Shown here piece after piece: positions 13,601-28,600 of a stretch of DNA of 64,000 nucleotides. Position 1 is the first letter of the stretch. Each line of letters opens with the position of its first letter. The notes under the pieces were generated by a model. It did not search any database. It was given only the letters and a program-made list of their open reading frames with translations, and had not been told where the DNA came from. The translations under genes were made by a program, and so were the position numbers. Source of the stretch: Antedon mediterranea (taxonomy: Eukaryota > Echinodermata > Crinoidea > Comatulida > Antedonidae); assembly GCF_964355755.1 (NCBI RefSeq), contig NC_092673.1, forward strand, positions 3,105,001-3,169,000, in the 5' to 3' direction.

Positions 13601-16600
13601 AGCTTTGTTGTGTTCAATCGATGCTGAGTAAATATACAATCGCACGTCTTTTGAGATACGGTACACTGTGAGATCTTGTATCTTCACATAGGTTATAACA
13701 CCACACTGTGTGAAATGGCAAAAGTCTGTTTGCGGTGGGATTACGGTGTTGAACAATTTATTTGTCTACCGTATCGATTACAAAACTTGCTATCAATTGA
13801 ATTCCAAAGATAATTAAAACATCTTTGACAGAAAATTATGTTTCGAAGATCATTACGAGGTCACTGACCTCAATCAGTTCACTTGATAAACTTTCCTTGA
13901 AAATCAATCTAAATCATTATCTATCATTAAGAAAATGAAATTCTTGACGTTAAACGGTTTTGATTGAAATATTAAAGTATTATTAGGCCTATTCGTTCTT
14001 AAAAATGTATTTATAGCTTATACATTCAAGGAAATAGTTATGACTTGATACTGTAAGCTTGTTATAAGATTTTGGATACTTGGATTTGTAAATTAAACCC
14101 AGTGTATGTGACATAGGTATTCGGTTGTTTTCTTAGCAAGTTCAATATTTCTTAGCTTAGGTGTGGGTGACAAATTGTTTATATGTACAGCGAAGAATGC
14201 TTAATGGTGAACAGTAGGACTGGCCTTATTATCAATCCCAATAATAACCTAGGGCTGGCCCACTAGTACCTAAACACACCATTATTGTATGAATTTCTTG
14301 TTTACTCTGCTAGTTGCTTTGGTAAATGCATGCCATTTTAGAGAATATCAGAATTCAATGAATTTTAAAAGAGGTTTACTTTGTGTTGACTGCCAAGAGC
14401 AATTTATTCAAACTCATTCATTAAAGTACTCTTGTACAGAATGTAAAAGCCCAATGAATTGGTATAGTGATGCATTTAAATGCTGTGAGTGTGTGCCTTA
14501 AAGAAATAATTGAATTTTATTTACATTGTATATTTTTAGCTCACATTTTTTAAGAAATAAAACACTTGATATGTGACATATAAAAGAAAGTTTTCCTATT
14601 CAAAGCTGGAATAAAGTCTTTAGAAATTCACCTATCCGTTTAGAACTATTAAGATGTTTAAGATTTATCGACAACATGTTAAAGATTTGCAAAAACACCT
14701 TATATTGAAATAGATTGCCAAGCTCCTAACGATCATTGTACAGTAGTAAACTGTAAAGATGTATCGATTTGCTACCGTTTGAACCTAACCATTTTTCTTC
14801 TTTTTTTCCTCAAACACTGTAGCAATTCATCAACCTGAAAAATATAGTAATTTGAAATCATTTAGAAAATAGGGTGGAGGTCAAAAATGTTGTTAAAGAG
14901 AACGTCTCCCGAGAGGCAATTAATTTCAAAATTTCAAGCTAAATTTTATATGTTATAAAAACCTAATGATTATGACAAATCACTATAGTTTATAAGTACT
15001 GCTATCGGGAATCGTTGACATTTTCTAAATAATGGCAACTTTAGTTTCATAAAAAAGTCATTTTAAAGACATTATATGTAGGTAGTACAGAATGTTTGAT
15101 TAATTCTGATCATTTCTTAGGAACACATTAATAAAGCGATTCAGGTCTTTAAATAAAGACCTTTCTAATTAATAAGTTCTTCTTCTTTATTATGAATCAT
15201 GAATCACAGAATCAATGCTATATTATCATAATAAATAATAATATAATAATATAATAAAGACTTTTCTAATTACTAAACTTAAAGCCATCCAAAAAATCCT
15301 AATTGACTTCTAAAGCTCTGTCTATACTATCAAACGTTATGTGATGTGCCCATATATGGACATGATGATGTTATACAACTACCATATTTGGGCACATAAC
15401 TTCCATATTTGGGCACATTATTTGTCAAAATAGTTTGATAGTGTAGACAGAGCTTTAGGAATCTTTAATAAATGTAGGTCTCTAATTAACCTTTTCAACT
15501 AGGACATTTCTCAGGTTGATGTTTTTAGCTAATGTTATACTTTTGGATGATTCATTTTGATGTGATACAATATAAAAATCGTCTTCATCTTCAGTATACA
15601 ATGCTACTGCGATGTTTAGCAATGTGTTGTAAAAACCGTATCGATAATCGCAGATCTGATATTAAAGTGTTTTCTGATTGATCGTAATTTACTAGTAAAT
15701 TTTCAGATACACTTAAAACATCAGCTAAGCCAGTCATGGAGTTTTTTTTTCTTTATTGCGATATCAATCATGGGAATTTGTATACAAACTTTGATTCATC
15801 TAAATCATCATTGTAAGATTATCTTTCTGTGAGCTTTGTTGGTTTGTATGAGATATACGACGTATTGAGTGACTACTTTCAGATGCACTCACACACAGTA
15901 CATGAGTTTTTAATTTGAATACTTGCATGAAGGCGTGTTGAATCTGTAACATTAAGCAATGTTTAATAAGTCGTCAGGTAACTGTAGAAATGAAAAACGT
16001 GTGTTTAGTTCACATTTTTGACATTCATTAAAACAAGGAAAAACTACTGCATAACACTACTACAGTGATGTAGTCACAAGAAATAAAATTGTCTGGTTTT
16101 TGCAAGAAAAGGGAACTTATCTCTGTTCAAGCCACTGGGTTGTCAAGACCGACTGTGAAAACGTGGTCAAGTTGAAACCTTACCAACCGTACTGGTGGCT
16201 ATGGCCCTGTATTATTCTTATTGTATTATGTTTCTTTTCTTTATATTTTTATTTAAGTTTATAAGTTATTTTTATTCGCCTTCATTTCAGAGTCGCGACC
16301 AGATGGCAGATGGTTGTCTGTGTTTGTTTTGAAACAAGAATTTTTAATTCATATTTGCTCAATCATAATAAACTCATCTTATCTTCTAATTAATTCTATT
16401 AATAGATGGATTTTTTTTATCTGTACTTACTAATGGAATTGATAAAAATCATGCCTATATATTATATTATTCATAAATCAACTTGCTGCTTCTTTTAAAT
16501 GACTTTTTAATGTGACAATGGAAATTTTATCAGAGCAGAAAGCATTTTTCTTATTTTCCCATCTTCGTATTTGGTTAAACTAGTTTTGGTGTTAATTTAG

Positions 16601-19600
16601 AATAGATTGTTATTCATTACGCTTGGTTATAGCTTTTTAGTCGTTAATGGTTTACTCTCGGATTTTTCTTACGGTTATTGGCAAAAAGTTTCTGCCTACG
16701 AACATTTCATTCAATTTATGAGGCTTCCCAATTCTAGTAATGCTATTTGCTGTTTGTCTTGACATTCAAGGTGTGGAGGTATACCTTTGTAAACATCTCT
16801 ATTCTTATTTGATGTACAGTACTATAGTAGCATGTGTGTATTGATATGTGAACTTTAAGTTAAATTTAGAATTCAGCTCTGAGCAGTATGGTCATATACA
16901 TGGACCTTGTCATTTTCTTCAATTTTAATATTTCCCTAAACAAAGAGAATGCTGAATATTTCCAAATTCATTAAACAAAACAACTCAATATACTTTGTCA
17001 ACAGCGTTTATTGTATTGAGCTCTCAAGTAGAACATTTATTGAGAAGAACTGTGAAATGTCTGTTTTTTTAACCAATTGATATCGTATTCAATTTTCAAT
17101 AGCATTCAATTCATTACTTGTAAGATTATTTTCACTATAAAGGTGCCAACCCCTTTGACAACAGTTTGAAATCGACAGCTACCTAGACAAAATGACTGCT
17201 AGATATCCGGCGACCCCAGCAGGCCTTAAACCTCAAGCCATTACAACTACAATGATCGCAAACAAAAGATTGCTTTCTTTCCTTCCCACAATTCATTATT
17301 CGGTCATCTTTTCTTCAAATAAGGTTATAGGTTTGATAGCCTTGAATACAATTTTGACAAATGGAGGCAAGCAAATATCCGTGGGCACTGTCGAACGAAA
17401 ACCTTTTAGACATGAAATTTTGTGGTAAAAATAACCTATGCTAAAATGGCATATCACTCAAAACATATATGGCAAACAAGTTAATAATTATCCTGTTCTA
17501 TTTCTTAGAAATAAAAGATTTAAAATGACATTTTAATGTTTTCATAATGCAAGTTAACCACTCAAGATTATGGAAAACATGTTATTAGAGAATGTCAGCA
17601 GAATTTATTGATATTACTTTGGATAAACATTTAAGCGCCATGTTCTTTTAGAAAGTTTTTAAAAATATTAATTGACTACTCAAAATCAAGCTCCGATAAC
17701 TTATGTAAAGGACAACTTATCTCTGACTTTTAGACTTACTTTTCAAAGTTCAGAAAATGTTTAAAAGCATATAACTTATCTTGCGTTACTTAGATTAGTT
17801 TGTGAATTATCAAGAAAAAAAATGTTTTAAATGTGGAACTTTGAAACATATAGATATTTTTGATGTATAGATATTCTTGCTATTCAAATAGCTTGAGACT
17901 CTTACCAGCGTTATAAACTGATTCATGTCGTCTGACATAATGTGGATATATTTTCAAACTAATCTAACTTGGGTTAAATATGTATGCAAACTGTAGCCTT
18001 GTGTGTCATAGCTCATCAAGTATTAGATGAGTTTTTGCCTCATTTTCTGCTTTTTGCTATAGCGCAATTTGTCATGGGTCTTTAGGTATTGTCAAGTAGC
18101 TACAGATATTGTGAAGCCAGTCACCTTTGTTGGTAATGAGGAAAAGGGGTTCTTAATATGGAAGGCAATTTCTGCCAAAAAAACAAGTGCGACATTTTAA
18201 GGATTTATATCATGGATTGCTTTCCAAGGTCCTGGATTTGACATGCCAATTCTTGATCTATGTATTAATTTGACATGCCAATTCTTGATCTATGTATTAA
18301 TTTATTATTATTATTAATTGTAATTTTATTAAATTGAATTCTTTGAATTGTAGTTGTTTCTCATTTAGTTTTTCTATGAATTTTCAATAATTGCTTTCTA
18401 CAAAGAAAACATCTAGGAATTGATAATTGATAAGTTAATATTAAATTTACAATATATGAATGCAACATTTACAATCTAGAAATGTTGTAATTACTAAATT
18501 TAAATGCGGTAATTTTGTATTGTGTTGCAAAAAGCAATCGTTTGGGCAAGATTTTCTCGATTCTATGTGTATATTTTTTCAATTATGGTGTAAGTATGCC
18601 CATATATGGATATGATGATGTCATATCACTACCATATTTGGGCATATCACTACCATATTTGGGCACATCACATTTTTAAGTATACAATGTATTCGTATTT
18701 CCTGCAAACCGTCAAAGTATTTTATTTTCACAATAGGCAAGACAATTGCGAGACTAATCAAAAACTCCTCCAAAACAAGCTATATTTCATTTGAACAAAT
18801 TTTCATAGACAATAGATTTTGTATCATATAACCGGTACCTATTAAACATGGTTATTGATGGGCTTGTCAAAGCGGACGAAAACAAAACAGCGTGGGCTGT
18901 CGTTTTTATAATGTTTCTCACTAAATATAACACAATGAGCGTACAATGTAATGTATACTAATCCAGAAAATGATCATGGAGCTGGATGGTAAACGATCGA
19001 AATGACCGTAGATGCAACTTTAGATGTATGAATGCAGATCGGCTGCAAACGCAACCCATTGTAAGGTATTATTACGCGATGCAACAATAGCATTTCTTTT
19101 GTAACACAGCTGACCCAAGTATCAAATAATTATGACAAGCTGATGGATATTTAATGAGTATTGTCAAATAATTGCTTGATATAATGATTTAATATGCAAC
19201 TTAATTAGCACGGCTAGCAGAGGTAAATTCACAATTGATCAATTTTGTATGTAATAATGGACAAGTAATCATAATTTTCTGTATTAATAATTTATATTGG
19301 GTTTTTTTTTTGTTTTTTTTTTTAATACTTTGATAAAAAAGATAGGGTACATAAAATATAGATGCATGTGTTCCTGTTTCCATTCTATTATTCAGAAAAA
19401 TTTTCGGCGCAGATTTTTCAAGCTAATAAGCTAAATTTTTACTCGATTCTTACAAGAGTTATATCATTATAAATTATTTGTATTCAAAGGCAAGTTACTG
19501 AAAAATTGACAACGTTGTGGGTATCAGTGGCTGGATCTTGAAGGAGATACAAAATAAAATAAGCAAAAAACTAAATCAAAACGATAAAGTAAAAATGGCC

Positions 19601-22600
19601 AGAACAATTTGCAGAGCTTTCAGGTAACATAGCCCTTCATCAATGCAAGTAGATACTTTACAGTATAAATTATTTGTATATATTTATTGTTGAAAGAAAG
19701 CAATTTTGTATTTCTGAAAAAGACAAGCAATGTGATTCTGATTCATATGCAAAGCTGATGATACATTAAATTTGCCAGACTATTAATGTGAACATTATTT
19801 TTCGATACATCATTTTCAACAGGAAATATAGGTCATATATTTTATTTTGTTCATCAAAAGGCAATTTAACTAAACAAAAAATATCTTTGGGTTTGTTTTG
19901 TAGGTTCTCGGTATTGTATGTATAATTATATTATTATTATAGTATCATAGGCAAATCCTATAATATAGTGTCATATATGTATCACATCTGTATCATAAGC
20001 CTTTTTAACCAAACACTAACCTTAACAACTTAATACCATATGATACATATGTGATACTGTATTACAGAATTTGTCATGATACTGGACTTATAATGCTATA
20101 TGTGGAGATACAGTAAATATAGTCAGGTGGTTAATAATAACAATTGTGTTTTCCTATTAATTACAAATGCAATTGAATTAGAAGTATGTTAGTGGTAAGA
20201 ATTCAAAACACTGTCTTCTTTAGAGACCAACTGACGTGCTCACGACTTTAAATTTATCGCTTGCTATCAATTGTCTTTAAAAGGAATTTGAATATGATGT
20301 AAAGAGCAACTCTTTTACGATTTCTTTAATTTACAATGAAGTTTAAAAGTATGTAATGCATCGCAGATGTTTTGTTTTTAAATTTTAAATGGTTGCGTTT
20401 TAAATTAACTTTATAAAAAAATTTGTAAACGATTTGCTTCGTGACATAGTTTGTCACGAGTGTAAAATACATAAAAGAATTTAGTCATGTTTTATTACAG
20501 TGAAAAATAATATGTAACAGAATAGGGGATTAACAGAAGATAAATGATCAAATGAAGACAAAAGGCCATTAGCTTTAATGGACACTAATACACTATTTTA
20601 CATATACACCATAAATTCAAATGTATTGTCGAGTGTCAATATTAGGCCTATATGTGTTTAGGGAGCCATTTTGTTTTATGTGATAGTATATCTGGGGAGT
20701 TAACAGTAGGCTTTTGTGTCAAACACAACAATGTCAACCTGGGTCAGCCGTCTCAAGCACAAAGTTCAACTGTGTTGATGATCAAACGTAAGCAATTTTA
20801 AATGTTATCTGTTTAAATTGATTGATAATGACTGAGGCTACTGGAAGGGTGTTTACAGTGTAGTACACTGTCTGAAAAAACCCCTTTTTGTAGACATTAA
20901 CTCGTTTATGACGATGCTAAATACTGTTGCGACAATATTGTGATTATAATTACATACCGCACATAAAGTACACACATAAAAATTTCTTTGCATATTTGTT
21001 AACTAACGAATGGCATTCTGATAATCTATAGATTTGTATAAAACAAAACAACGAAACCTCTACGATAAAACTTTATTACATACCAGTACAAATTTATATA
21101 AACTTTCTTCTTTATTTTAATGTTGTTTACATACAAATAATACATACATATGGGATCCTCCTCTTCTTTGTTGTAGACTGTAGGCCATTAACATTGAAGA
21201 AATACAGTACTAACATTTTACTGTTAGAAAATATTTTTGAACAAACAAATAATTTACAATAGTGAATTCATTTTCCTATAAAATTAACATATCTCTTGTT
21301 AAACCATTTATTTTTGTATATTACCTAGATTTAAAAAGTTAGTTTATTTTTGCGAAAAATCAAGTAGGGCATATTAAAGTAAATAACATAACAAATGAAT
21401 GGGAGTTTATATTAGCATGTAAAACGGCTATTAATATTATTCTAACTCATTTCTTTAACAAGTTGTACATTTTCAGATTGGTTATAAATTAAATTTGGTA
21501 AAACACCATGGACTAAATCATATGAAACTTGAGCATAGAAACTTGTTATGTTATTAGCTTTGCGATTTCAACCAATTTATAGCTGTGAAATGTGATATAT
21601 CGCTATCTAATTGCCAATAGAAATAACGCTCTTTTCGCAATTATAAGTGTTTATTCTTTCTTCCTTTCTTTTTTATTCGCTAAAATGTTTAACGATATAA
21701 AACAAATTATGTTATTGAACTTTATGAATATATTGGATGCATTTTATTATTATAAGATGTACATCATCGATAAAGCGTCATTGCCTATTTACAATATTAT
21801 AGGCAGGTCATATTTGCCTATTTACAATATTATAGGCAGGTCCATATTTGCCTATTTACAATATTATAGGCAGGTCCATATTTGCGGAGAAGGTTTAAGG
21901 AGGCACCACCAAAACCGATCCTTCTCTCCATCACTCCCTTCATTTTAGGAAATTCAATAAAAAAATGTAGAACATTAGGTCAAGTTCAGCACTTCATTTT
22001 ACAATTGATTATTTGATAATGTTATTTTTATTCAAATATAATAATTATAGGAAACTCTACATAAAATTAAAGCAAAAAGTCACATATTGACAATTAAATG
22101 AATCAAAATCAACACATTAAAAGGATTCATTAAACAGAAGTGAGATAAATATCACATAAACGTTATATGAAAGTAATTTACTCTGTCATGTTTTAAGCTC
22201 TGTTTACACTATCAAACTAGTTTGACAAAACAATTGTGCCCAAATATGGTAGTGATATGACATCATGTCCATACATGGGACAGGTAATAACTTTTCTCAC
22301 CTTAAGAATATTGTAGGATGTTCAACTCAATCATTTTCATCATCTCAAATTTTAAATTAACTATAATTATAAACATGTATTGACTGTAAAATAAGCAAAT
22401 ACCTACCAGTATATTGACCTCGGGCTACTGACTTAACTTTAGTATTAAATTTATAAATAAAATACAAATAAAAAAAGTTTATACCTTAATAAATACTTTG
22501 TTAAAGATTTAGTTTATACTATAACTAAAAATTTATAATTATTTTGTTCGGATTTGTTGTGCCCAATATACCTATATAATAAAATGAAGGCAAAAGTATT

Positions 22601-25600
22601 TTTAATATCGTCAATTTCCTTCCTTTTTAAATGTTTTTCAAAACTTCTTTATTATCGTCAACTTTAATGTTTTCAGTCTTTCAAGGCTACGACAAGATTT
22701 TCTAAACTTTTTTATCATGTTATTCGATGATCAAAAATCTATATTACCAACATAAAACATAGATGTTGTTATTGCTATAGGCATGATACCAAATTAACCT
22801 CCACTTCAGCAGTACATTATGTCTTAAAAAGGCATCGATAAAAGATCTATACTATAATTGGCAAACAAACCTTTTAGAAATGTCTAACATAAATGTTGAT
22901 CTGAAATCGAACTCCATAGAGGCTTAGAAGACGGTACAAAACAATATAGAAAAGCTTTTATTTTATACACATACACACAATTTTAATATCGTTTTTCATG
23001 ATGCCATTTCGTGAGCAATTTACTTTTCCATTTTAAATGTATTTTTCTTCGACATTGACAGCAATTATGTATTTTTAACGTAAAACGAATTTGAAGAATT
23101 AAATTGAAAAAAATGAGATAATTATTGCAGTAGAACTGATTAGCTTAACGACGTTCCATCCCATTCACTCGGATGTGATGCGGTAATTGTACAAAATCTG
23201 GATATTTTTTAGTGCAGTCTAATGGGAAAACTCTAAAACGTTACTGTTTTATGTGGAAAAACAAACTTAATGTTTTATTGTTATCACTGTAAAGCTCTGT
23301 CTGCACTATCAAACTTTATGTAAAAAAAATGTGATGTGCCCATATATGGACATGATGATGTCATATCACTACCATATTTGGGCATATCACTACCATATTT
23401 GGGCACATCACACTTTTTTGTCAAACTAATTTGATAGTGTAGACATAGCTTAACATTTACTTTAATATGGTGGTTCTTATTTATATTTAACATACTATTT
23501 ATATATGTTATAGTCGATGGAAGATTGGAACCATACTCAATCAAACGTAAACACAGTGTACTGAATGTGACGTACTCTGTAATTAGTTATGCTTGCATGC
23601 CGTGGAAGCTTGAGTTACTAAGATACGGTATCGCACATGATATATACAATATTACTATGTAACATAAATGCAGCATGCAGTCAGCTTTGTTAATCAATGT
23701 GTATCACAGACGTAACATGGATATCATTTTGTTTGATATTTAGTTTCCGATGATTGGTAGTTTATTCATACTGTGTGCAAAAGACTGTGTATCAGACTTG
23801 ATTGTACGTGATAGACCGAGTAAATCTCCATATAAAATGTTTGCAGAATATGCTATTTGACGCTTCTGTCATGTACAACATGTGAATAACGTTTGCGTAT
23901 GCAATTTATCATGGGGTTGTGGCTGAATATTCCAAGAGCAGCCTTGTATATAATAACTCCATTAATTTTGACTTTTAACATTGTCAGTTGGAAAATTAAT
24001 CGTAGAAATAAATCAAGATCCTCTTTGTAATACAGAATTTAAATAAAATATTAAATATCAAAGAAAGTTTAATGTAAAATAAAAATATTTGCTATAATTA
24101 AATACATATTTATATTCTATGTAAAATAATTAAAGCAAAAAGCTTTTTGGTACGTTATTTAAAATCTAATTTTTTTAATCAATATTTAATTGCTGTCTAA
24201 TTCTATTTACATAATAAATTATACTTTTTATGAAATAATGTAATAAATATAATTTAGCTATAATTAAATATTTGTATTCTATGGTCAAACATAAATTTTT
24301 AAAGTATTTTTTATCAAATTTCTAATTTCTCTCTTCTATTTTATAATAAATTAAACCTTTTTGAAATTAATGTATGAGCTAATAATTTATTTAGTTTATA
24401 TTTAAAATGCATTACCGTACCTTTTGAATCATTCAAATTTCAAATGATGTCACTACTACTACTAATTTATTCATTCACCTTTAGGTAAAGCCATTTAATA
24501 CCAACTTATTTAATGTATAAGTTTCCTTAGGATCACCTAAATCGTACATAAGAACTCAACTTAAAAACATGTTGAGGCACAGATGTTTTTTTTCTTTTTA
24601 AATTATCTACATGTTTTTGAGTGGGTGTATTATTTTGTTTATAATATCAAGATACTTCCCTGTAACAACTTTCCTTTTTATACCTATTGTTCAAAGTTAA
24701 CAGTTAAACATGTTAAAAATTCAAAGAAAAAGGGATAATTGTTCTTTCAGATTTCTCTGTCCCAACCATGAAAGTAGGTTGATCAATTTCGTATTATTCG
24801 TCTCTTTATTCGGTAAACGATGTACTTACTTGGTTCCTCTCTTACCAGCTGACAACCGAAGCTTAAACATTATAAACATAATTTAGAAGATGATTACATT
24901 TAATATACAACTTTACATCCAGCCCATATGACTCTTCTAGAGCTCTGTATGTGACAAAAAAAGTGTGATGTATCCAAATATGGTAGTGAAATGCTTAAAT
25001 ATGGTAATGATATGACATCATGTCCGTATATGGGCACATCATATTTTCTTGTCACATTGAGTTTGATGGTGTAGACAGAGCTTTAGCAATTGAATGATTG
25101 CAGAGAATGATTAGTGAAGTGAACAAGGACCTCAGAATTACAAAGTTGGCAATTGTACCAATAAACCGATAATCCTCATCGTGTTACTTTCACCTGCACG
25201 GTTCACTAAACTTAAATAACGTATGATATTTATAAATTCTGCTAGTTTTGATGATAATTTAACAAAATTACAAAAACATTTGATAGTATGAAAGATAGAC
25301 GAAGATTATAAGATCAAATACAAGGATACTAAAATCAAACATAGAAATAATTCCAGTTTCTTTATTGTGAATGTTTCGTGTCTCTTGAATTTTTATCTTA
25401 AATCCGATAGATATAGAAAGGTTTAGCATGACCAAATATGAGAATATAGAAACCATAATATTGTAAATAGAAAAAATATTATTTATATCAATAATGATGT
25501 AATATAAAGAAATACATACTAACTTGTTATTATAGAGTATAACTAAATATGAAAACAATGATAATCGTATTTGTTATTATTAAGAGTTTCTGTTTATCTG

Positions 25601-28600
25601 ACTTTGACTTTTATTTCTTTTACTTTGTGAATATTTCCTTGTTTATGTATTTCAGTACCAAGTTCAATAAAATGAATTTCCTGATAACATTTGCTTGAAA
25701 AAAGTCTGATAAATAATTTCTATACTAAAACAAAATGAGATAGAAAATGGTCTACTATTATGTATCTGCATGATTCATTGGTCCTGAAACTATAGTGTTT
25801 AAGAGGTTGTCAATTTATTTAATTTTAATAGTCTATTTCGTGCCTAGCTTACCTGGATAAACTGACAAATGCCATATTCTCTTCAAAGAGCAAGATATAC
25901 TCAAGAAGTAGGAAATTCATTGAACACTGCTCTCTATAAATGGTACAGCCCTCAAGTGGAAGCATCCCCCCAAACCACCATCATCATAATAATGATTTTA
26001 TTAATTTATTTTTAAAAAATGGGACCTCCTGAGTCCAATCCTTATAATGTAAAGTGAAATTATGCGTGAAATTTAGGCACATCACACTTTTGTGTCAAAC
26101 TAGTTTGATAGTGTAGACAGGACTTAACAAAATGAGGCTGTGCTGTATCCAAGTGTCATGCCATCAGGCAACATAATTATTATGCATCCTATGAATAACA
26201 ATGCGTATTAACCTTAGAATACTAAAATTGTAGTTTTCCCCGAGTGAGAATTTCAAAGCCAGGCAAACACATTATTTACAGTCTAATTTTCATTTTCATT
26301 AGTTTTAACGACCTATACTCAATTATATTTCCGATCCTCTACATTTAATGTGACAAAAAAGATTAATGAAAAGCTAGTTCTTGTCACACACAGTTAAATT
26401 GGCAAAAGTTTAGTTTCCTAGGTGGCGGTAATAAATTAACTAAATTTAGAAATGCATTGACAATGTTGATATATTATTGGATTGATAGTTGTATTGAAAA
26501 AAAAAAGCATCTACATAATAAGATTGATGGATATTGTAAATTTTGAAAGGACCCATTTTGGGTTCTAGATCAGAGTTTTCTAGTTCGTAATGTAAATAAA
26601 ATATAGGTTTATGCGAGTATCCAAAAGCAATGCGTACTACTTTTGATATAAAAAAAGATCTTTTATATATCAAATGCTTAGTATAATTTATATATAGCAC
26701 AGTCTGAATTAAGTTCATGAGATCTGCAGTACAGTGTGTATTTTATACTATTAGAAAAAAATTATTTGGAAATTCGTAATCGGTACAAAATACAATACAG
26801 TCAACAAATCTTTGCAATTGAATTTTTTAGGTTTTTAATTCAGTGTATTTTGTTGTTTTTAATTGGCAAGTTTTTTTTCTGATTTTGAAAATGGGTTGGA
26901 AAAATAAGACTTGTCCCGTTTTCTATTGCGCTTATTTGGCCCTTTATTCATCTAAGTTTATCCAAGGAAGATTTGTATATAACCATTAGCCTATAGCCAT
27001 CACATGTTTTCATTACACACATAAGAAATTAAGTAATTTTACATAAGTTAAAGCAGATTAAAATCCCATTCATTTTGTTGGTTAAGATTAATATCTTTGA
27101 AAGGGTTGAGGGGTCAAAAGGTTAAAATAAGTTTTAATATCTTAACGCAAATTTCATAATGTGTAATTGAGTAAACCAGAAAAAGTGAAATAAACATTAA
27201 TTATTTAGAATTTTTATAAAATAAGAAATTATATTTAAATAATTTACTGTATAAAGTAAAATTTGTGCGGCATATTAATATTTAAAAGCTATGGAGTATT
27301 CTAAATTTAACATCTGATAATTGTATCATTTTTTTAGAATACATAATACATACTGTACTACAGTAGATCAGTCTTACATAAACTATAAATATAACTCATT
27401 GATTATACAGAAAAATACACTAGGTTGAAACTGCATGAATAATTAAGTAGATATGGTAAAATCAACTACTCCTACTTTTGACACAAAAATTCAATATACG
27501 AAAAATATGATATTGATGATTTTACATTCAATATGAAGCAAGAGATTAATTTCTTGATTTCCTATCTTACAATTATTACCAATATAATATTATAAATGAA
27601 TATTATATAATTTAATTATTATTACTTTACTTACAGGGCCACCACAAGTGAATGGACAAGTGAATCCTGATCAAAAAACAAGAGTGGGTCGGACAATCAA
27701 ATTAGAATGTCCCGCTATCGGATCGCCACCTCCGCTCATAATCTGGAAAAAAGGCGATGAGCGAATACGTAAAGATCGAGATCGCTATAAAATTAACAAA
27801 GATAGACTTAAAATAAAAGATATTCAGTTGGAAGATGCTGGCGAGTTTGTCTGCCAAGCAACGAATGGATTTGGTAGTGTTAACATCAAGTATACATTAA
27901 CTGTTACTGGTAAGTACTCCTTTTTTAAAGAATATAATAATAAAATGCTTTATTTAAACACGAAAACTTCGCTCAACTAGGAGTTGTTTTACTGCAAGGC
28001 CGTGTATAAAAAAGTTCACAAACAAAAACCTTAACTAGAATACATACAGTATATATACTATGAAATAACAAATAATATGAAAAGACAAAGGTTTTATGCT
28101 TAAACAAATAAATAAAATATATTTATTAATTAACTTTATACAGTATATACTTTTTTTCTTGTTACTTTAAAATGCATGTACAATAGTAACTGTTCCTACA
28201 ATTCAATTACATTATTTGCCAGTATCGATATTCGTTTGAAAAAATTAACAGTACAAATTTAGTATCACTTCAATGTCTTCGGGCAAACTACAATGATTAA
28301 TTTTGTTTGTGTCATGATGTGACCTTTCCGTTGTGACATCTACGACCTGACTATACTTCGGTCTCTCTCAATTGCTCTTTTATATGAATTATTTTCTACA
28401 CCGATCTTTTAAGTCTTAACTATAAAATCGTTTACTTAAAGTGAAAAGAAAATATTTAATCTGAATAAAAATCTTTTATGTCTATAGAGTATCCATGTTT
28501 AAAATAAAGAGGAAAACTTTGTCTTAATAAAATCATAATGAAAATAAAGCCCTAAAGTGTACAAAAGGATTTTTTTCAATTACGCGTATAATTCGTATAT

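Larger units (their letters stand above)
1677..27636 (+). other. FGFRL1: FGFRL1 intron 1 (about 26 kb)
   Basis: No conserved coding exon is visible apart from the two small anomalous frames listed separately at 14289-14501 and 16055-16264. The intron holds ten copies or fragments of the TA-flanked inverted-repeat element, one copy of the second inverted-repeat family, one copy of the hammerhead-like dispersed repeat, a (GA)n tract and several short tandem duplications. The remainder is AT-rich sequence in which I recognise nothing. Confidence 0.85.

Noticed and set aside
18606-18794. Open frames with repeated YHYHIWA- or [11 protein letters not shown]-type peptides at several loci (also 23284-23544, 43192-43443, 51348-51584)
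   Set aside because: They are translations of the MITE core. The internal unit is a multiple of three bases, which keeps frames open. No start, splice or conservation evidence supports coding.
21781-21885. Possible CRISPR-like array
   Set aside because: Units are directly abutting tandem repeats without unique spacers, in a eukaryotic intron.
21592-21948. 118-codon open frame
   Set aside because: About a third of it is the 33-bp tandem repeat and the rest is low-complexity AT-rich sequence with no domain.
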